From positions 1 to 28,311 of the forward strand of contig JADJSY010000027.1 in NCBI GenBank assembly GCA_016711435.1: 28,311 bases of DNA. Direction: 5' to 3'. The position numbers and the translations under genes were made by a program. The notes beneath the pieces are model-generated. The model saw only the letters and a list, made by a program, of their open reading frames with translations, was not told the origin of the DNA and searched no databases. Of the stretch, positions 7,636 to 15,645 are shown one piece after another (within the stretch, counting starts at the first letter, position 1; every line of letters begins with the position of its first letter). Origin of the DNA: Lewinellaceae bacterium (lineage in GTDB: Bacteria; Bacteroidota; Bacteroidia; Chitinophagales; Saprospiraceae).

Positions 7636-10272
7636 TTACATTTTTACGATTTTCAATGGTGTAATTTGTTCATCAGCAGCGCACTGGCATTGCAAAATAT
7701 AAACGCCGGGCGCCAGTGCCGACATATCTAATCGGGCGGTTTTATTCACAAAAGTCAACGTGCGGCTGATCCATGTTTTGCCATCCATACTTACGATATT
7801 AAACGTTTTAACGCCTTGATAATCAAGCATTAATGTAAGTGCGTCATACGTTGGATTGGGGTAGCCCGTCAGGCGTTGACCTGTTCCGCCGGGCGAAACG
7901 GTTTTGACCACGTCATCTACCATACCATTGCAGTCGTTGTCGATACCGTCGAACACTTCGGAAGCGTCGGGATTTGCCGCAGCCGCATTGTCATTACAAT
8001 CCAGGTTATTGATGACAAAACCCGCAGGCGCAGCAATCAGACAAGTATCTAATGGCGCGGCCATCGGATCGCCAAAACCATCGCCGTCTGCGTCAACGAA
8101 ATAAGTAAATTGATCGATGCCCTCGTCTATCAGATCGTTGCAGTTGTTATCGATGCCGTCGCAGGATTCTACCGCTTCCGGGTTGGATGCTGCGTTGTTG
8201 TCGTCGCAATCCATATTATTGATCACATACCCGGCAGGCGCAGTATTCAAACAGGTATCTAAGGGCGAAGAAAGAAAATCGCCGAAAAAGTCGCCGTCCG
8301 CATCGGGATAATAGGTGTATAATGCGATAGCGTCGTCTATCAGATTGTTACAGTCATTGTCGATGCCGTCGCATTGTTCTTCAGCGCCCGGATACATCGA
8401 CACATTGGTGTCGTTGCAATCCATCCCGTTCGTTACATAACCAAAGGGGATTTCAGCCAGGCAGGTATCCAAATGTCCCGCCAGGTCGCCAAACCCGTCG
8501 CCATCCGTGTCCGGGAAATAGGTATAAATGGTGATATTATCGTCCGTCAAGCCATTGCAGTTATTGTCTATGCCGTCACAAAGTTCTGCGGCATCCGGGT
8601 GGATGGCCGCATTGTTATCATCACAATCCTGATAAGAGAAAAAACCGTCCTGATCCTGATCCACGTAAAAATAGGTTCGCGCTTTATAAAATGCGTCCAT
8701 ACCAACCTGACCGCCAATCAAGCGACCCGGAATATCATCAAACGGCGGGTGAATACCACCCCAGATACGGGACAAACTGGTTTGATCAGAGGCGTCGCGG
8801 TAGGTAGCCCACTGCAATTTCATGTTGACTGTTGGGCCTTGTTCAAAAGCCAGGAATTCATTGGCCGTAATGTCAAATTCACCAAGGCCGCCCGGGAAAT
8901 ATTCATCTCCCGTCAGCAAAGTAAGGGTTTCAGCAGCTGCCCTGGAATACGTGGAGTGCCCGGAAATATAGCCTGCAAAAGGCGGGGTAACGAACGTCGG
9001 GCGCTGATAGGGCCACCACCTTTCTGCCAGAATCCAGCCCACACCTGCAATATCCGTATCGGGGTTGCTGATATAAGCCGGCCCGCGCCACGAGTACACT
9101 TTAATTTTACCAACGTTGATGCCATCTGTACCGGCCAGCGTATCGCCATCTTCTACCAATTCTATAAAACCCGGTATCAGTTTCAGTCCGGCAGGATGGT
9201 AATGCGGCAAGGCCGGATCAGAACTTTGCCCTTTATCAGCCATATAGCGCAGGGCTGTAATCGGACGTCCGCCGTCATACCAGCCTTTGATGCCCCAGGC
9301 CGTGACGGCTGCGTCGTGCAGTGCGCCGCCTAGGGTGAAATAGGCTTTTACATCCCATTCAAGTGTATCCAGCAAAGGCCCTTGTCCGTTGTAGCGGCGC
9401 TGAAAAGCGGGATGATCCATCGTGTGGTTAAAAATAGCAAACCAGTGCCCCGGCGGCGTCTCCGAAGTTGGGCCGTCCGCCCAGAATTCGGCCAAAGCCC
9501 GGGCATAATCAGCTCTCGGTACGATCTGCGGGACATAAGGCTCGCCTGTTCTCGGGTTGATTTCCCGGCCGATACCGGCGTCGCCGCCTTCTTCTAATTT
9601 ATAAAAATTTCTCAATTCCGCCACGGTCTGCGGATAGGATTGCACATTTCCAATCGATCTGGGTGAAATATCCCACATCACGCTATCCGCAGGGTCGAGG
9701 TGCGATTGCCAGATACTGACCAAGGAATAATTCCATTTGAATTCTTCCGAAAGGCCATTGGTGGCGCTCGTATCCAACATAGGCGGCGGCCCCGGATCGT
9801 GGTAAACCCAGTAAGCCACGCCGTTTCGCGCATATATCGTCAGGTCATCCGGCGTTAAAGCAAAGGGTTGAACCCTGCCCCATTCCGGGCTTTGAAACAA
9901 CTGGGTCGACGGAATCGGGTTGCCGTTTTGGTCAATCGCTACACTCAATGAGAGCGGCTGCCAGCGATTGGGATCGAGGATATTGGGATTGCCCGGATTG
10001 GCGGGTTGCAAAATAGGATTGACGGGCGCATAGTTAAAAGCGGCGTAGTTATATTGCTCATTGGCGCCATCTTGCAGGCCCATAAAAACAATGCAGTAGC
10101 CGAGGTAATTGCCCAGTGCTGCCGGAAGATTGGTATTGGCATAATCTACCGAGGTAAAATTGGGGTCATATCCCAGTTCAATCATCAGGTTTTTTAGCCT
10201 GTTGAGCGTGGCGCCTGCATTCGGGGAAAACTGAAAGCGTTGCACCAGCACCCTGTAAACGGCGTAACTCAA
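7636..10272 (-). CDS. vanadium-dependent haloperoxidase/PAP2-family protein with MopE repeats and T9SS sorting domain (main reading frame)
   Basis: Secreted phosphatase/haloperoxidase-fold protein. Counting from the first Met of this open frame (878 residues), the three PAP2 signature motifs are complete: K329-x6-R336-P337, S437-G438-H439 and S501-R502-x5-H508-x3-D512. These bind phosphate or vanadate. From about residue 538 to 795 there are four MopE-type metal-binding repeats (CDGIDNNCNGLTDD and variants, alternating with DxDGDGFGD loops). The final 80 residues are a T9SS type A sorting domain (GYPNPTYDALTL ... APGVYILQ ... KIVKM), so the protein should be exported through the outer membrane. 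The open frame lacks the true N-terminus: the codon just upstream reads RPAQEEAL and is preceded by an in-frame TGA at 10294-10296 (see the 5' fragment). Substrate (halide or phosphoester) cannot be told from sequence. Confidence 0.9.
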   Translation of the reverse strand: MSYAVYRVLVQRFQFSPNAGATLNRLKNLMIELGYDPNFTSVDYANTNLPAALGNYLGYCIVFMGLQDGANEQYNYAAFNYAPVNPILQPANPGNPNILDPNRWQPLSLSVAIDQNGNPIPSTQLFQSPEWGRVQPFALTPDDLTIYARNGVAYWVYHDPGPPPMLDTSATNGLSEEFKWNYSLVSIWQSHLDPADSVMWDISPRSIGNVQSYPQTVAELRNFYKLEEGGDAGIGREINPRTGEPYVPQIVPRADYARALAEFWADGPTSETPPGHWFAIFNHTMDHPAFQRRYNGQGPLLDTLEWDVKAYFTLGGALHDAAVTAWGIKGWYDGGRPITALRYMADKGQSSDPALPHYHPAGLKLIPGFIELVEDGDTLAGTDGINVGKIKVYSWRGPAYISNPDTDIAGVGWILAERWWPYQRPTFVTPPFAGYISGHSTYSRAAAETLTLLTGDEYFPGGLGEFDITANEFLAFEQGPTVNMKLQWATYRDASDQTSLSRIWGGIHPPFDDIPGRLIGGQVGMDAFYKARTYFYVDQDQDGFFSYQDCDDNNAAIHPDAAELCDGIDNNCNGLTDDNITIYTYFPDTDGDGFGDLAGHLDTCLAEIPFGYVTNGMDCNDTNVSMYPGAEEQCDGIDNDCNNLIDDAIALYTYYPDADGDFFGDFLSSPLDTCLNTAPAGYVINNMDCDDNNAASNPEAVESCDGIDNNCNDLIDEGIDQFTYFVDADGDGFGDPMAAPLDTCLIAAPAGFVINNLDCNDNAAAANPDASEVFDGIDNDCNGMVDDVVKTVSPGGTGQRLTGYPNPTYDALTLMLDYQGVKTFNIVSMDGKTWISRTLTFVNKTARLDMSALAPGVYILQCQCAADEQITPLKIVKM
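7888..8661 (-). repeat. four MopE-like metal-binding repeats inside the haloperoxidase gene
   Basis: Each unit of about 65 codons carries an aspartate-rich loop such as DTDGDGFGD, then a conserved C-L/N-x-A/I-P-x-G-Y/F-V segment, then DCxDxNxxxxPxAxExCDGIDNxCNxLxDD. The last unit has Phe where the others have Cys (EVFDGIDNDCNG), so one disulfide-like pair is lost. The repeated codons produce a visible periodicity in the DNA. The family is known from secreted, calcium- or copper-binding surface proteins; metal binding here is inferred. Confidence 0.85.
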
Positions 10273-10293
10273 AGCTTCTTCCTGTGCAGGCCT

Positions 10294-10577
10294 TCATTCA
10301 GCGGGCATATTGATTCCTTCAAAATTGCAGGTATAAGATCCGACAGTTTTGCCCAGTAAATAAGTGTCGGCAGTGGAATCATACGCCGCCCACGCATCGT
10401 ACATGGCCAATGACGTATGAAATAAATTGCGGGCATGAACCGGTGGTCGCGCAAAATCCTTGCGCACAGATTGTAACAATGCCTCGTTCCAGAGGCGCGC
10501 AACGGAATGTTGCGCCGACACATGTTTGGAGTAAAAGATAAGAGTGACTGAATGCAGAGGGTTTGTTTATTTAGCAT
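10294..10577 (-). pseudogene. detached N-terminus of the haloperoxidase (in-frame TGA and signal-peptide frameshift)
   Basis: The stretch VSAQHSVARLWNEALLQSV through NLFHTSLAMYDAWAAYDST is the typical N-terminal region of vanadium-haloperoxidase/PAP2 proteins. It lies in exactly the same frame as the main gene and is separated from it only by TGA at 10294-10296 (INMPAE-stop-RPAQEEALSYA). The likely start, ATG at 10577 (MLNKQTLCIQSLLSF, a signal-peptide-like beginning), is in another frame, so one indel near 10535-10550 is also needed. With both repaired, the protein would be about 980 residues. Two lesions within 260 bp suggest either early decay or consensus errors. Confidence 0.75.
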
Positions 10578-10712
10578 AATATTTTTCCTTGGAAGGCGAA
10601 AAATACAGCGATGGTGGTGGACTTTTGCACATTGATAATAATTTGGAAATATTCAGTTTATCAAATCCCGTTCAACGGCAGCAAATTGGATGTGGAGCAA
10701 CTACCCTGACTT

Positions 10713-11297
10713 ATGCAAATACTTGACGATCAACAAATAAGGCAAAAAATAAAACGTATTGCCATTGAAATCCTCGAACACAATTTCGAAGAGCCGGAGG
10801 TGATCCTGGCAGGTTTGAATAACAATGGTTTGGGTTTTGCACAGCTGTTGCTGGCTGAATTGTTGCCGCTTGCGCCCGAAGGCATGGAATTGACGTTGAC
10901 CCGCATCCGACTGAATCCGGCCAATCCGGTCGAGTATGACCCTTATATCGAAATGCCGCCGGAGGCGCTCCGGGGAAAAGCGATTATCATTGTAGATGAT
11001 GTAGCTAATACCGGTCGCACCGTTTTTTATGCCGTGCAACCGCTGTTACAGGTATTGCCCAAAAAAGTGGAGGTAGCGGTCTTTATTGACCGCAAGCACA
11101 AGTCATTTCCTGTCAAAGCCGATTACGTGGGCCTTTCCCTGGCCACTACCCTGCTGGATGATATTGAAGTGAAGATCAGGGAGGTGGAGGAGATGGCGGT
11201 AGACCTGAATTGTAACCTCCCTCCCACCTCAGTCTGGCTTTCCGTTCTCTTTTCTGATCGGCATTACTTTCATACAGGCAATATTGCTCATATTTGA
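10713..11297 (+). CDS. PyrR-like phosphoribosyltransferase
   Basis: A cytosolic type I phosphoribosyltransferase of 194 residues, closest in appearance to PyrR (pyrimidine regulator / uracil phosphoribosyltransferase). The start MQILDDQQIRQKIKRIAIEI matches the PyrR N-terminus. The PRPP-binding loop IIIVDDVANTGRT is at residues 91-103, and FIDRKHKSFPVKADYVGLSL matches the PyrR segment following the active site. PyrR proteins usually end soon after this region. Here the frame continues past AVDLN for about 25 residues and overlaps the end of the opposing gene by 122 bp, so the C-terminal tail may be misread or altered. It is divergent from the haloperoxidase across a gap of about 140 bp with no hairpin. 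RNA-binding regulation cannot be judged from the sequence. Confidence 0.85.
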   Translation: MQILDDQQIRQKIKRIAIEILEHNFEEPEVILAGLNNNGLGFAQLLLAELLPLAPEGMELTLTRIRLNPANPVEYDPYIEMPPEALRGKAIIIVDDVANTGRTVFYAVQPLLQVLPKKVEVAVFIDRKHKSFPVKADYVGLSLATTLLDDIEVKIREVEEMAVDLNCNLPPTSVWLSVLFSDRHYFHTGNIAHI

Positions 11298-11916
11298 CGG
11301 GGTCGCGTTCGGCCCAGATATCCTTGCCGATGTCGGCCAGCACCACCAATTCGCTGTACAGTTTATTGCCTGATTCCATACGCCGCTCCACGCCGATATC
11401 GCGGTCGTGGAGTTTGTCCTGTTGAATATTCAAAGCTGTTTCAAAGGCGCTACAAGCATCCAGTACGCGTTGGATAATATTTTCGGTAACGCCCACATCT
11501 GCCAGGAAATCAATCTGTTGGCGGGCTACCCGTGCAACGCGCCGACCGCAAAACAGCAATTGGGGAGCCGTCATGTCGCCGAGTTTGGCGGTGCCGAACT
11601 TGCGGTAGCGCCCGCTGCGGTCGTGGAACTTCATGGCTACACGTGTCATCAGGGAACGGATGGCTGTTTTGAGTTTTTCGGCTGCGAAATCCTTTTTTTC
11701 CGTAGTAATCATTTGTTCGCCGACCAATTCATCGTCGCCTGGCAAGGCTTGAAACTGGTCGCAAAGGGACTTAAATGCCTTGAGGCGCTCCAATCCGTAA
11801 CCGTACTGGTTGAAAAATTCCAGGTCTCGATGGGCTGCCCGAATGGCTTCCATGCAGGTCACGTACAAGTCTGCTTCAGAGATATTATAGGTGCGATGTC
11901 CGGGTTGTTTTTTCAT
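11176..11916 (-). CDS. hypothetical protein, alpha-helical, function unknown
   Basis: A 246-residue protein without signal peptide or membrane segment, rich in charged helical sequence (ISEADLYVTCMEAIRAAHRD, AAEKLKTAIRSLMTRVAMKF, DPVKYEQYCLYESNADQKRE). I do not recognise a named domain. A good Bacteroidota promoter lies upstream (11992-12022), which supports a real gene. Its last 40 codons overlap the 3' end of the convergent phosphoribosyltransferase gene, and its C-terminus GLPPSPPPP is low in complexity. The true end may therefore be earlier if there is a frameshift in the overlap. Confidence 0.7.
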   Translation of the reverse strand: MKKQPGHRTYNISEADLYVTCMEAIRAAHRDLEFFNQYGYGLERLKAFKSLCDQFQALPGDDELVGEQMITTEKKDFAAEKLKTAIRSLMTRVAMKFHDRSGRYRKFGTAKLGDMTAPQLLFCGRRVARVARQQIDFLADVGVTENIIQRVLDACSAFETALNIQQDKLHDRDIGVERRMESGNKLYSELVVLADIGKDIWAERDPVKYEQYCLYESNADQKRERKARLRWEGGYNSGLPPSPPPP

Positions 11917-11991
11917 AAAACTATTTGTTTTCGTTGCAATTCACTGTTTGCTAAATGATTAGGTATAAACAGCAAATCAATAAAGACCCGA

Positions 11992-12022
11992 CAAATGTAC
12001 TTTCTTTTACTTTTTAAACAAA
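11992..12022 (-). promoter_or_regulatory. Bacteroidota-type promoter for the 246-residue hypothetical gene
   Basis: Reading the minus strand, TTTG (12022-12019) is followed after exactly 19 nt by TACATTTG (11999-11992), a full match to the -7 consensus TAnnTTTG. Transcription would start near 11985 and leave a leader of about 70 nt before the ATG at 11916. Seen in the sequence; activity is inferred. Confidence 0.65.
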
Positions 12023-12210
12023 TACTTTGACACAAGAAATTTTTATAGGCTATGCAACCCCGAAAACTTTCAACGGAATGTTCGTTTTTGGAAATATTCA
12101 CAGTTGTGTTACCATCGGGTTAAAAGTGAGCGGAAAGGCAACCGTTTTGCACCAATTTTCAAACGGATGTCGTTTAATCCGAAAATCACTTAATCACACA
12201 CATTCTCTGT

Positions 12211-12837
12211 ATGAAAAACTTATTTTTGGCAAGTTTCTTTCTGCTGTTCGGCCATGTAGCACAGGCGCAGTTATTTTCTTTCGGTCTGAAAGGCGGCCTC
12301 AATACACAGGTCAACAAACCGCAGGATATTATTCTGGGTGGCGGCGACACTTCGCTGAACTTCGGAATCAATAAATCTAATTTCGGCACCCAGTTCGGCG
12401 CCTATTTCCGTTTCGGAAAGGGGATATTTATACAACCCGAAATCTTGTTCAATTCCAACAGGGTCGATTACAAAATCGGCGAAAGCAGCGTTGGTGAAGT
12501 AATAAAAAATGAAAAGTACCAGTATTTGGATATTCCGGTATTGGTAGGTTTTAAACTGGGGCCAGTGCGTTTACAAGGCGGCCCTGTGGGACACTACTTC
12601 CTCAACAGCACGTCCGAACTAACCGATTTCGACGGTTATAAAGCCCGCTTTAAACAAATGACCTGGGGTTGGCAGACCGGCCTGAACGTTGGCGCCGGAC
12701 GATTCTCCTTCGACCTGCGCTATGAAGGCAATTTCAGCAACCAGGGCAATCACATTACTTTTTTCGGCGACAAATATCAATTTGCCAATACGCCGTCGCG
12801 CCTGATTTTGGGGGTGAATATTGCGATTATTAAGTAG
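12211..12837 (+). CDS. PorT-like outer-membrane beta-barrel protein
   Basis: A 208-residue protein with a clear signal peptide (MKNLFLASFFLLFGHVAQAQ). It is followed by alternating amphipathic strands and short turns typical of the small PorT/OMP_b-brl_2 barrels of Bacteroidota: FSFGLKGGLNTQVN at the mature N-terminus, FGAYFRFGKGIFIQPEILFN, YLDIPVLVGFKLGPVRLQGG and a last strand SRLILGVNIAIIK ending in a hydrophobic residue. The length fits the family (about 190-240). Members include PorT of the type IX secretion system, but most are of unknown function, and this one lies away from other secretion genes. It ends just before the large hairpin A2 and converges on mutS2. Confidence 0.85.
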   Translation: MKNLFLASFFLLFGHVAQAQLFSFGLKGGLNTQVNKPQDIILGGGDTSLNFGINKSNFGTQFGAYFRFGKGIFIQPEILFNSNRVDYKIGESSVGEVIKNEKYQYLDIPVLVGFKLGPVRLQGGPVGHYFLNSTSELTDFDGYKARFKQMTWGWQTGLNVGAGRFSFDLRYEGNFSNQGNHITFFGDKYQFANTPSRLILGVNIAIIK

Positions 12838-12852
12838 AGTTGAGCGCTCCCG

Positions 12853-13005
12853 TAGGAATAATGGCAACGCGGATCACGCGGATTAGGCGGATTGACGCGG
12901 ATTTTTTCCTCGTAGAGTAAAAAAACTGGAGTTAGGTCAACTCTACGAGGGAAAAATCCGCGTCAATCCGCCGCATCCGCGTGATCCGCGTTGCCATTAT
13001 TCCTA
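12853..13005. repeat. large perfect-type hairpin A2 in the convergent gap
   Basis: Arms 12853-12918 and 12940-13005 are each 66 nt and complementary at 63 positions (mismatches at the TA/GC pair near 12884 and one T/C near 12905), with a 21-nt loop. The arms start TAGGAATAATGGCAACGCGG and are otherwise degenerate CGCGGAT words, ending CTCGTAGAGT at the loop. It fills the space between the stop codons of the barrel protein and mutS2, so it could terminate transcription from both sides. Same family as 3981-4146 plus 5212-5240. Confidence 0.88.
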
Positions 13006-13021
13006 AGTGCGCGCAAGCGCA

Positions 13022-15415
13022 TTACACCAAATCGACAATCGTGACCCCGTCGCCGCCGTTTTCCTGTTCAGGATGGTACACATTGCCGATATTGCCGCCG
13101 TATTCGCGCAGTTTTTGACGAACGACCTTGCGCAGAATGCCATCCCCTTTACCGTGTAAAATGCGGAGGCTGGCAGCATTGGACAACAAAGCATTGTCCA
13201 CAAATTTTTCCAAAACACGCATGGCTTCGTCTTTGCTCATGCCCCGCAGGTCTATTTTGGCGTCGAACATGGCTGCCTGTTGCAGGTCGTTGTTGCTGAT
13301 GGACGCTACTTGTTTGATCGGTTCGGCTACGGGCAACAGATCGCGCAGGGGCGCATGCACTTTCATGCCGCCCATATGGATGGTCGCTTTTTGACCTTTA
13401 ATCGTTTCTATCCGTCCGGTCGCGCCGCCTGCCCGGAGCCGCACGAAATCGCCTTCCGCCAGTGGGCGGCTGGAAGCGGAGGGCAGGTTTTGTTCTTCCA
13501 GTTTGATGACTTCGGCGTTGACGTCGTTCACCTGGCGCACTTTATCGGCTCTTTCCTGCCTCAATTGTGCGCTGATTTGCTGGGCTTTTTCCAGGTTTCG
13601 CTCATCTTTCAGTTGCCGGATCAGGCGATCCACCTCCCGGCTTGCATCACTGCTTTGACGTAGTTCGTGCTCTTTTTGGTCGAGTTTCAGGCGTTTCCGC
13701 TTCACATCGAGGTCGTGTTGCAGGGAGTCATAGGATTTGATCAGGCGCTCCAGCGATTGTTCTTTTTCAGAGACGAGGCGCAATTTTTCTTCCAGTTCCT
13801 GTTTTTCCCGTTGCAGTTCGATCAGGATATCGTCGACAGCCGTTTCCGGGCCGGTTTTGTTGCGGGCATAACCGATCAGATCTTTGGACAACCCGCTTTT
13901 TTCCGCAATTTCAAAGGCATAACTACTGCCGGGCCTGCCCACTTTGAGTTCGTAGGTAGGTGAAAGCGTATCCTTGTCAAAGTGCATATTTCCGTTCAGG
14001 ATACCCTGATTTCGGAAGGCAAACACTTTTAGATTGGAGTAGTGTGTCGTGATAACGGCGTACACCCCTTTGCGATGCAATTGCCGCAAAATAGCCTCCG
14101 CAATAGCGCCGCCCGGCTTGGGGTCGGTGCCGCTGCCCATCTCGTCGATCAAAACTAAAGTCTGCGGGGTGGCTTTTTCCAAAAATGCGCGGGCATTTTG
14201 CAGCCGGGAAGAATAAGTACTCAGGTCGTCGTCGAGGCTTTGCTGATCGCCAATATCCGCAAATATCTGGAGAAAAACCCCGAATTCGCTGAGTTCATGT
14301 ACGGGAACCAGCAAACCGCTTTGCACCATCATCTGGAGCAGTCCCACCGATTTCATAGCCACCGATTTTCCGCCGGCGTTGGGGCCGGACAGGATCAGGA
14401 TATGGTCTTCGGCATTCAGCCGGAGTTCAAAAGGGATTGTTTTGCGCCCCTGGGACTTGTTTTTCAGGTACAGCAGTGGGTGGTAGCCTTTTTTGATCCC
14501 GATGACTGGTTTTTCTTTCAAAATGGGCATTCCGGCGCGCATGGACATAGCCAGCCGCGCTTTGGCCTGAATCACATCAAAACGCACCAGCACTTCCAGG
14601 TACTGCCGGATAACATGACTGTACGGGCGGATTGTCTGGCTCAAATCGCGCAGAATGCGGAATATCTCGCGGCGTTCATCCTGTTCGAGGTCGAACAAGT
14701 CGTTGTTGATTTCAATGACTGCTTCCGGTTCGATAAAAGCCGTGCGCCCGGTATCCGATTCGTCGTGGATAATACCCCTGATTTTGCGTTTGTGTTCAGA
14801 GGGGACGGAAAGCACGCGGCGGTGGTTGCGGAAACTTTCCGGGGTATCGGAAAGCATGCCTTTGGCGCGGTATTCCTGGATAATTTGCCGGAAACGCCCG
14901 TCGAGTTCGCGTACTTTTTGCTGCATGTCACGGCGGATACGCATCAGTTCGGGCGATGCGTCAGGGCGAATTTCACCTTTTTCATCAAAAACAGCCGCGA
15001 TGGCTTTGGCGAGTCCTTCGTCGTAGGAAAGCGCCCGGGTCAGGTCGTATAATTTAGGGTAAATTTCTTTTTTCGCGCCGCCGGCAAAGTATTTAAAAAT
15101 ATCGCGCATGACAAACAGAATCCGCAGGATGCCCTGGAACGATTCTGCCTGTAAGGTATAACCCTCAATATCGAGCAATTTCAGGTCGGGTGTAATATCC
15201 GGGAACGCTTCAATCGGGAAGCGGTCGTTTTTTTCCAGCGCCAATTTGAATTCCCGCACTTCCCGCAGCCCAAGGTCTATGGTTTTAAAATCAGTAAGGG
15301 GGCTGATATGGCGCAGCACCTCTCCTGCCATGGGGGTAAGCGCTTCTTTCTCGAGCAGATCGAGCACTTTATCAAACTCTAATTTTCGAAATACGTCTTT
15401 CGGTTCAAACAGCAT
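13022..15415 (-). CDS. mutS2: endonuclease MutS2
   Basis: A full-length, 797-residue MutS2 of the DNA-repair/recombination and ribosome-rescue family. The N-terminal core (MLFEPKDVFRKLEFDKVLDL) is followed by the MutS-type lever/clamp helices and the ATPase: Walker A GPNAGGKS at 344-351, Walker B LVLIDEMGSG at 420-429, and the TTHYSNLKVFA motif after it. A coiled-coil stretch (about 510-620, ELQREKQELEEKLRLVSEKE) precedes a KOW-like segment (GDFVRLRAGGATGRI). The C-terminal Smr nuclease domain has DLRG and ILHGKGDGILR. MutS2 lacks the mismatch-recognition domain of MutS, as here. No lesion is seen over 2.4 kb. The gene is divergent from the following T9SS gene and converges on the barrel protein across hairpin A2. 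Confidence 0.97.
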   Translation of the reverse strand: MLFEPKDVFRKLEFDKVLDLLEKEALTPMAGEVLRHISPLTDFKTIDLGLREVREFKLALEKNDRFPIEAFPDITPDLKLLDIEGYTLQAESFQGILRILFVMRDIFKYFAGGAKKEIYPKLYDLTRALSYDEGLAKAIAAVFDEKGEIRPDASPELMRIRRDMQQKVRELDGRFRQIIQEYRAKGMLSDTPESFRNHRRVLSVPSEHKRKIRGIIHDESDTGRTAFIEPEAVIEINNDLFDLEQDERREIFRILRDLSQTIRPYSHVIRQYLEVLVRFDVIQAKARLAMSMRAGMPILKEKPVIGIKKGYHPLLYLKNKSQGRKTIPFELRLNAEDHILILSGPNAGGKSVAMKSVGLLQMMVQSGLLVPVHELSEFGVFLQIFADIGDQQSLDDDLSTYSSRLQNARAFLEKATPQTLVLIDEMGSGTDPKPGGAIAEAILRQLHRKGVYAVITTHYSNLKVFAFRNQGILNGNMHFDKDTLSPTYELKVGRPGSSYAFEIAEKSGLSKDLIGYARNKTGPETAVDDILIELQREKQELEEKLRLVSEKEQSLERLIKSYDSLQHDLDVKRKRLKLDQKEHELRQSSDASREVDRLIRQLKDERNLEKAQQISAQLRQERADKVRQVNDVNAEVIKLEEQNLPSASSRPLAEGDFVRLRAGGATGRIETIKGQKATIHMGGMKVHAPLRDLLPVAEPIKQVASISNNDLQQAAMFDAKIDLRGMSKDEAMRVLEKFVDNALLSNAASLRILHGKGDGILRKVVRQKLREYGGNIGNVYHPEQENGGDGVTIVDLV

Positions 15416-15645
15416 AATCCATTATTTTTTAGCCCAAACAACCCCAGCCTGTAAGAATGGTCGATGTAAAGTTACAGCCCCGAAACAAAACCAGCCGCAG
15501 GAAGTTCCCAATATCTGATTTTTTTAATCTGGGCAAGCCCTTAACATTTGTCAGGTGCAGACATTTTTTTTGATAACTCCATCCAGTTGCCAACATTTGA
15601 ATAGGTTTGCCGACTTTTTCAAAACAATAAAAAAATATCATCCTT

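Noticed and set aside
8374..9333. 319-codon open frame on the plus strand
   Set aside because: Antisense to the haloperoxidase gene, without domain features, signal peptide or promoter.
10294..10296. TGA as a selenocysteine codon in the haloperoxidase
   Set aside because: No selenocysteine insertion structure is visible after it, the position is not a known Sec site in this family, and another lesion is close by.
11407..11958. 183-codon open frame on the plus strand
   Set aside because: Antisense to the 246-residue hypothetical gene, which has the better start and a consensus promoter.
12027..12374. 115-codon open frame before the barrel protein gene
   Set aside because: Runs into the barrel gene in another frame and across its signal peptide; no recognisable features.
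14198..15052. 284-codon open frame on the plus strand
   Set aside because: It lies wholly antisense to mutS2, which has all family motifs; the open frame is a shadow of that coding sequence.
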